Source: JAEZFI01 sp044508215
GTDB lineage: Bacteria > Actinomycetota > Acidimicrobiia > Acidimicrobiales > Microtrichaceae
Reading direction: 5' to 3'
Assembly: GCA_044508215.1 (NCBI GenBank)
Contig: JBIQID010000062.1
Span: forward strand, 1 to 16,935
Length of the DNA stretch: 16,935 nucleotides
Below are positions 14,214 through 16,935 of this stretch, piece by piece (the first letter of the stretch is position 1; every line of letters starts with the position of its first letter). The position numbers were made by a program, and so were the translations under genes. Below the pieces are notes generated by a model. The model did not search any database and was not told where the DNA came from. It saw only the letters and a program-made list of their open reading frames with translations.

Positions 14214-16148
14214 ATGCGGTCCAGGGCACAACGCGTCCTCCTCGCGGTGGTCGCGACCGTCGCCGTGCTCCTCGCGGGCGTGGTCGGCGCGTCGCCCGTC
14301 GCTGCGGGCCCGGAGTCGATCTCGGTCAGCCGGGTCGACGCCACGGGCGAGCTGCTCACCATCGACGTCGCAGCACCGGGTGCGTCCTCGTCGAAGGGGA
14401 TCGCCCTCCGGGTCGACGGCCGTGACGTCGAGGTGCAGTCGGCCACTCCGCTCGCCGACGCCGGCGGGCACCACGAGGTGATGTTCGTGCTCGACACGAG
14501 CGCCCGCCTCCCGAACGGCGCCGTCCAGGCGTCGAAGGACGGGTTCCTCGACGCGCTCGCCCCCGGGCAGAACGGCGTCGACCGGGCCGGTGCCGTGACC
14601 GTAGGCGGCGGCGCGATCAAGCGCGCCGGCCTCGTCGGCACCCCGTCACAGCTCGAGCAGAGCATCGGGACGCTGGCCCCCAACGGCGCGACCGCGCTGT
14701 GGGACGGCATCCGCACCGCAGCGGACGCGTTCGGGACGCCCGACGGCTCGCTGCGACACATCGTGGTCGTGGTCGGCACCGCCGACGACGCGTCGGCCGC
14801 CGGCTTCACCGAGGTCGTGAGCGCCGTGCGCCGTGCGCAGGCCAACCTCCACGTGCTGGTCTTCGAGGGCGGCGACGCCGATGTCGAGTCGCTCTCCACC
14901 CTCATCCGGCGTGTGGGCGGCGACGCCCGGATGGTCGTCATCGACTCGGTCGCCGAGTCGCTCTCGGCGGTCGGCGAGCGGATCGCCTCCACCTGGCGGA
15001 TCACCGCGGACGTCGGTGAGCAGAAGGGCGACACCGTGTCGACCGCGCAGCTCACCTGGGACGGGACGGGCGCCACCTTCGGGTACGAGCCCCGCTCCGT
15101 GAACCTCGGCGACGCCCTCCTCGCACCCGCTGGGAGCGGCGGCATCGACGGGCTGCTCTCGTCCGACGCGGTCAAGTACCTGGTGGTGCTCCTCGGGTGC
15201 GCCGCCGCCGGCATGGCCGTGTACTCGGTCGGCTCGCTGATCGCCCGGCGGTCCGAACGCCTCGACGTGGCGCTCCGCCACTACGAGGGCTACGCACGGC
15301 CGTCCCCGGTCGACCTCGACGACGAGGACGAGGGGTCGCTCGCCAAGGGCGCCGTGATGAAGCGGGCCGTGAAGATCACGGGCGACCTCGCCCAGCGACA
15401 GGGGCTCCTGACCCGGGTCGAGGGCATGCTCGAGCAGGCCGACCTGCCCCTCCGTCCCGCCGAGGCGCTGTTCTTCTACTGCGCGATCGTCGTGCTGGCG
15501 ACCGCCGGCGCTGCGGTGCTCTTCGGCAGCCCGCTGATGGTGATCGCAGTCGTCCTCGCCGCCATCGTGGTGCCCCGGTTCCTCGTGGACTTCCGTGCCA
15601 AGCGCCGTGCGAAGAAGTTCGCCACGCAGCTGCCCGACATGCTCACTCTGCTCGCTGGCACGCTCCGTGCCGGCTACTCCATCGGCCAGGGCTTCGAGGC
15701 GGTGTCGAAGGAGATCGACGGGCCGATGGGCCGCGAGCTCCGGCGGATCATGGCCGAGGCCCGCCTCGGACGGCCGCTCGAGGAGGCGCTCGACGCCGCC
15801 GCCGAGCGGGTCGGGAGCGACGACTTCGCCTGGGCGGTCATGGCGATCCGCATCCAGCGGGAGGTCGGTGGCAACCTCGCCGAGCTGCTGCTCACCGTCG
15901 CCGACACGATGACCCAGCGCGAGCGCCTGCGCCGCGACGTGTCGTCGCTCACGGCGGAGGGCCGGATGTCGGCGATCGTGCTCGGCATCCTGCCGCCCGG
16001 CCTCGCCACGGTGATGTTCGTGATGAACCCCGAGTACATCGCGCAGCTCTTCGAGAAGACGACCGGGATGATCCTGGTCGGGGTCGCGGTGACGGCGATG
16101 CTCATCGGCTTCGCCTGGATGAAGAAGATCGTCTCGATCGAGATCTGA
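14214..16148 (+). CDS. tadB: TadB pilus platform protein fused to an N-terminal secreted vWA-like domain
   Basis: A 644-aa fusion, about twice the usual TadB length. A signal-peptide-like start (hydrophobic about 8-26, ending ASPVAAG) leads to a vWA-like domain (about 85-270). This contains MFVLDTSAR (Asp94, Ser96), GATALWDGI (Thr160) and VVVVGTADDAS; the MIDAS looks degenerate because Arg replaces the second Ser and Thr the late Asp. A membrane helix (about 322-345) crosses back to a cytoplasmic linker. TadB proper follows, with helices at about 419-437 and 441-459, the T2SSF domain (about 472-590; LPDMLTLLAGTLRAGYSIGQ) and C-terminal helices (585-605, 619-638). The frame is uninterrupted through the junction, so this is a true fusion. 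TadB and TadC form the inner-membrane platform driven by CpaF. The vWA part may sense or bind outside the membrane, which is inference. Confidence 0.9.
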   Translation: MRSRAQRVLLAVVATVAVLLAGVVGASPVAAGPESISVSRVDATGELLTIDVAAPGASSSKGIALRVDGRDVEVQSATPLADAGGHHEVMFVLDTSARLPNGAVQASKDGFLDALAPGQNGVDRAGAVTVGGGAIKRAGLVGTPSQLEQSIGTLAPNGATALWDGIRTAADAFGTPDGSLRHIVVVVGTADDASAAGFTEVVSAVRRAQANLHVLVFEGGDADVESLSTLIRRVGGDARMVVIDSVAESLSAVGERIASTWRITADVGEQKGDTVSTAQLTWDGTGATFGYEPRSVNLGDALLAPAGSGGIDGLLSSDAVKYLVVLLGCAAAGMAVYSVGSLIARRSERLDVALRHYEGYARPSPVDLDDEDEGSLAKGAVMKRAVKITGDLAQRQGLLTRVEGMLEQADLPLRPAEALFFYCAIVVLATAGAAVLFGSPLMVIAVVLAAIVVPRFLVDFRAKRRAKKFATQLPDMLTLLAGTLRAGYSIGQGFEAVSKEIDGPMGRELRRIMAEARLGRPLEEALDAAAERVGSDDFAWAVMAIRIQREVGGNLAELLLTVADTMTQRERLRRDVSSLTAEGRMSAIVLGILPPGLATVMFVMNPEYIAQLFEKTTGMILVGVAVTAMLIGFAWMKKIVSIEI

Positions 16149-16158
16149 GGGATGTGCG

Positions 16159-16935
16159 ATGAGTGTTGAACTGATGCTGCCGCTCCTCCTGGTGGTGGGC
16201 GTCGTGGGTGGGGTCGTCTTCGTCCTGTTCGCCCGGCTCGACGAGCGCCAGGTGGTCCGGGAGACCCTCCGCCAGCTGGACGGCTACGAGCTGGAGAACC
16301 AGCGGGACCAGGAGCTGCTGGCGCCGCTGCACGAGCGGGCGATCACCCCGGTCATCGAGCGCCTCACCGAGCTCGGCCGGCGCCTCACCCCCACGGGCTA
16401 CGTGGAGAAGGTCCGGCTGAAGTTCGTCTACACCGGTGACGCCGCGGCAGAGGCCGTGGACCGCTTCCTGGCGGTGCGGGTCATCACGGCCGTCGCTGCC
16501 GTGGCCGCGTTCTTCGCGTTCTTCGTGTTCGGGCTGATGCCGCTCGAGGGCAAGAGCAACGTCGCCGTCGGCGGTCTCCTGATGTTCGCCCTCCTCGCCG
16601 GCCCCGATGCCAGCCTCAACCGCAAGGTGGAGGCCCGCCAGAAGTCCCTGCAGCGGATGATCCCCGACGTGTTGGACCTCCTCACGATCTCGGTGGAGGC
16701 CGGCCTCGGGTTCGAGCAGGCCATCGACCGTGTGATCGACGCGGTCCCCGGCCCGCTCACCGACGAGTTCGCCCGGATGCTGGGCGAGGTCCGCGCCGGT
16801 TCGAGCCGTGCCGATGCCATGCGTGCGATGGACGAGCGCTGCAACGTCGCCGAGGTCCGATCCTTCGTGCTCGCGATCTTGCAGGCCGACACCTTCGGTG
16901 TGTCGATCGGCCGGGTGCTCCGCGGGCAGGCCGAG
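16159..16935 (+). CDS. tadC: TadC pilus platform protein, 3' end cut by window edge
   Basis: Open from the ATG at 16159 to the window end, 259 codons without a stop. An N-terminal helix (about 6-24) is followed by a charged cytoplasmic segment, two close membrane helices (about 104-126 and 136-147) and the beginning of a T2SSF domain with MIPDVLDLLTISVEAGLGFEQAI (about 174-196), the TadC counterpart of the LPDMLTLLAGTLRAG motif in TadB. The last seen residues (FGVSIGRVLRGQAE) are the conserved end of the first helical bundle, so about 50-60 residues are expected beyond the edge. GAGGG lies eight bases before the ATG, and tadB ends ten bases upstream. Confidence 0.9.
   Translation, partial: MSVELMLPLLLVVGVVGGVVFVLFARLDERQVVRETLRQLDGYELENQRDQELLAPLHERAITPVIERLTELGRRLTPTGYVEKVRLKFVYTGDAAAEAVDRFLAVRVITAVAAVAAFFAFFVFGLMPLEGKSNVAVGGLLMFALLAGPDASLNRKVEARQKSLQRMIPDVLDLLTISVEAGLGFEQAIDRVIDAVPGPLTDEFARMLGEVRAGSSRADAMRAMDERCNVAEVRSFVLAILQADTFGVSIGRVLRGQAE

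Overview
The window is high-GC chromosomal DNA from an actinobacterium. The gene order pdtaR-polA-(methyltransferase)-rpsA resembles the Mycobacterium order Rv1626...polA-rpsA. The actinobacterial DUF3152 and DUF3105 lipoproteins, the polymerase I with a tyrosine in the O-helix, and the leaderless-looking starts all agree with this. A deep actinobacterial lineage such as Acidimicrobiia is possible, but that is inference. A 100-N gap flanked by an exact 55-bp duplication suggests a draft, perhaps metagenome-derived, assembly.

Layout. Positions 1-333 hold a low-complexity plus-strand ORF of doubtful reality. It converges on a minus-strand block (about 4555 down to 540) containing a DUF3152 metzincin-like lipoprotein, a mosaic array of about nine 32/38-bp repeats, a DUF3105-like lipoprotein, a 22-codon mini-ORF with a strong Shine-Dalgarno site, and malQ (4-alpha-glucanotransferase). 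A large palindrome at 447-527 sits just after malQ and probably ends transcription. The assembly gap lies at the 3' end of the DUF3152 gene.

From 4661 everything is on the plus strand. A tightly packed operon encodes a small coiled-coil protein, the ANTAR response regulator PdtaR, DNA polymerase I and a SAM-dependent methyltransferase, with junctions of +1, -4 and -4 nt. rpsA follows, with a likely promoter inside the end of the methyltransferase gene and a perfect 14-bp hairpin terminator behind it.

The last third (10683 to the right edge) is the assembly-machinery half of a Tad/Flp type IVc pilus locus: cpaB, cpaE/tadZ, cpaF/tadA, a tadB fused to an N-terminal secreted vWA-like domain, and the start of tadC, which is cut by the window edge. 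CpaF powers the pilus, TadB and TadC form the inner-membrane platform, CpaE localises the machine and CpaB is the periplasmic/exported component. Pilin, prepilin peptidase and minor pilins would lie beyond the right edge.

I found no defence system, CRISPR, prophage, IS element, tRNA or rRNA. The least explained items are the repeat mosaic, the vWA-TadB fusion, the 22-codon ORF coupled to malQ, and the operon joining an RNA-binding ANTAR regulator to polA.
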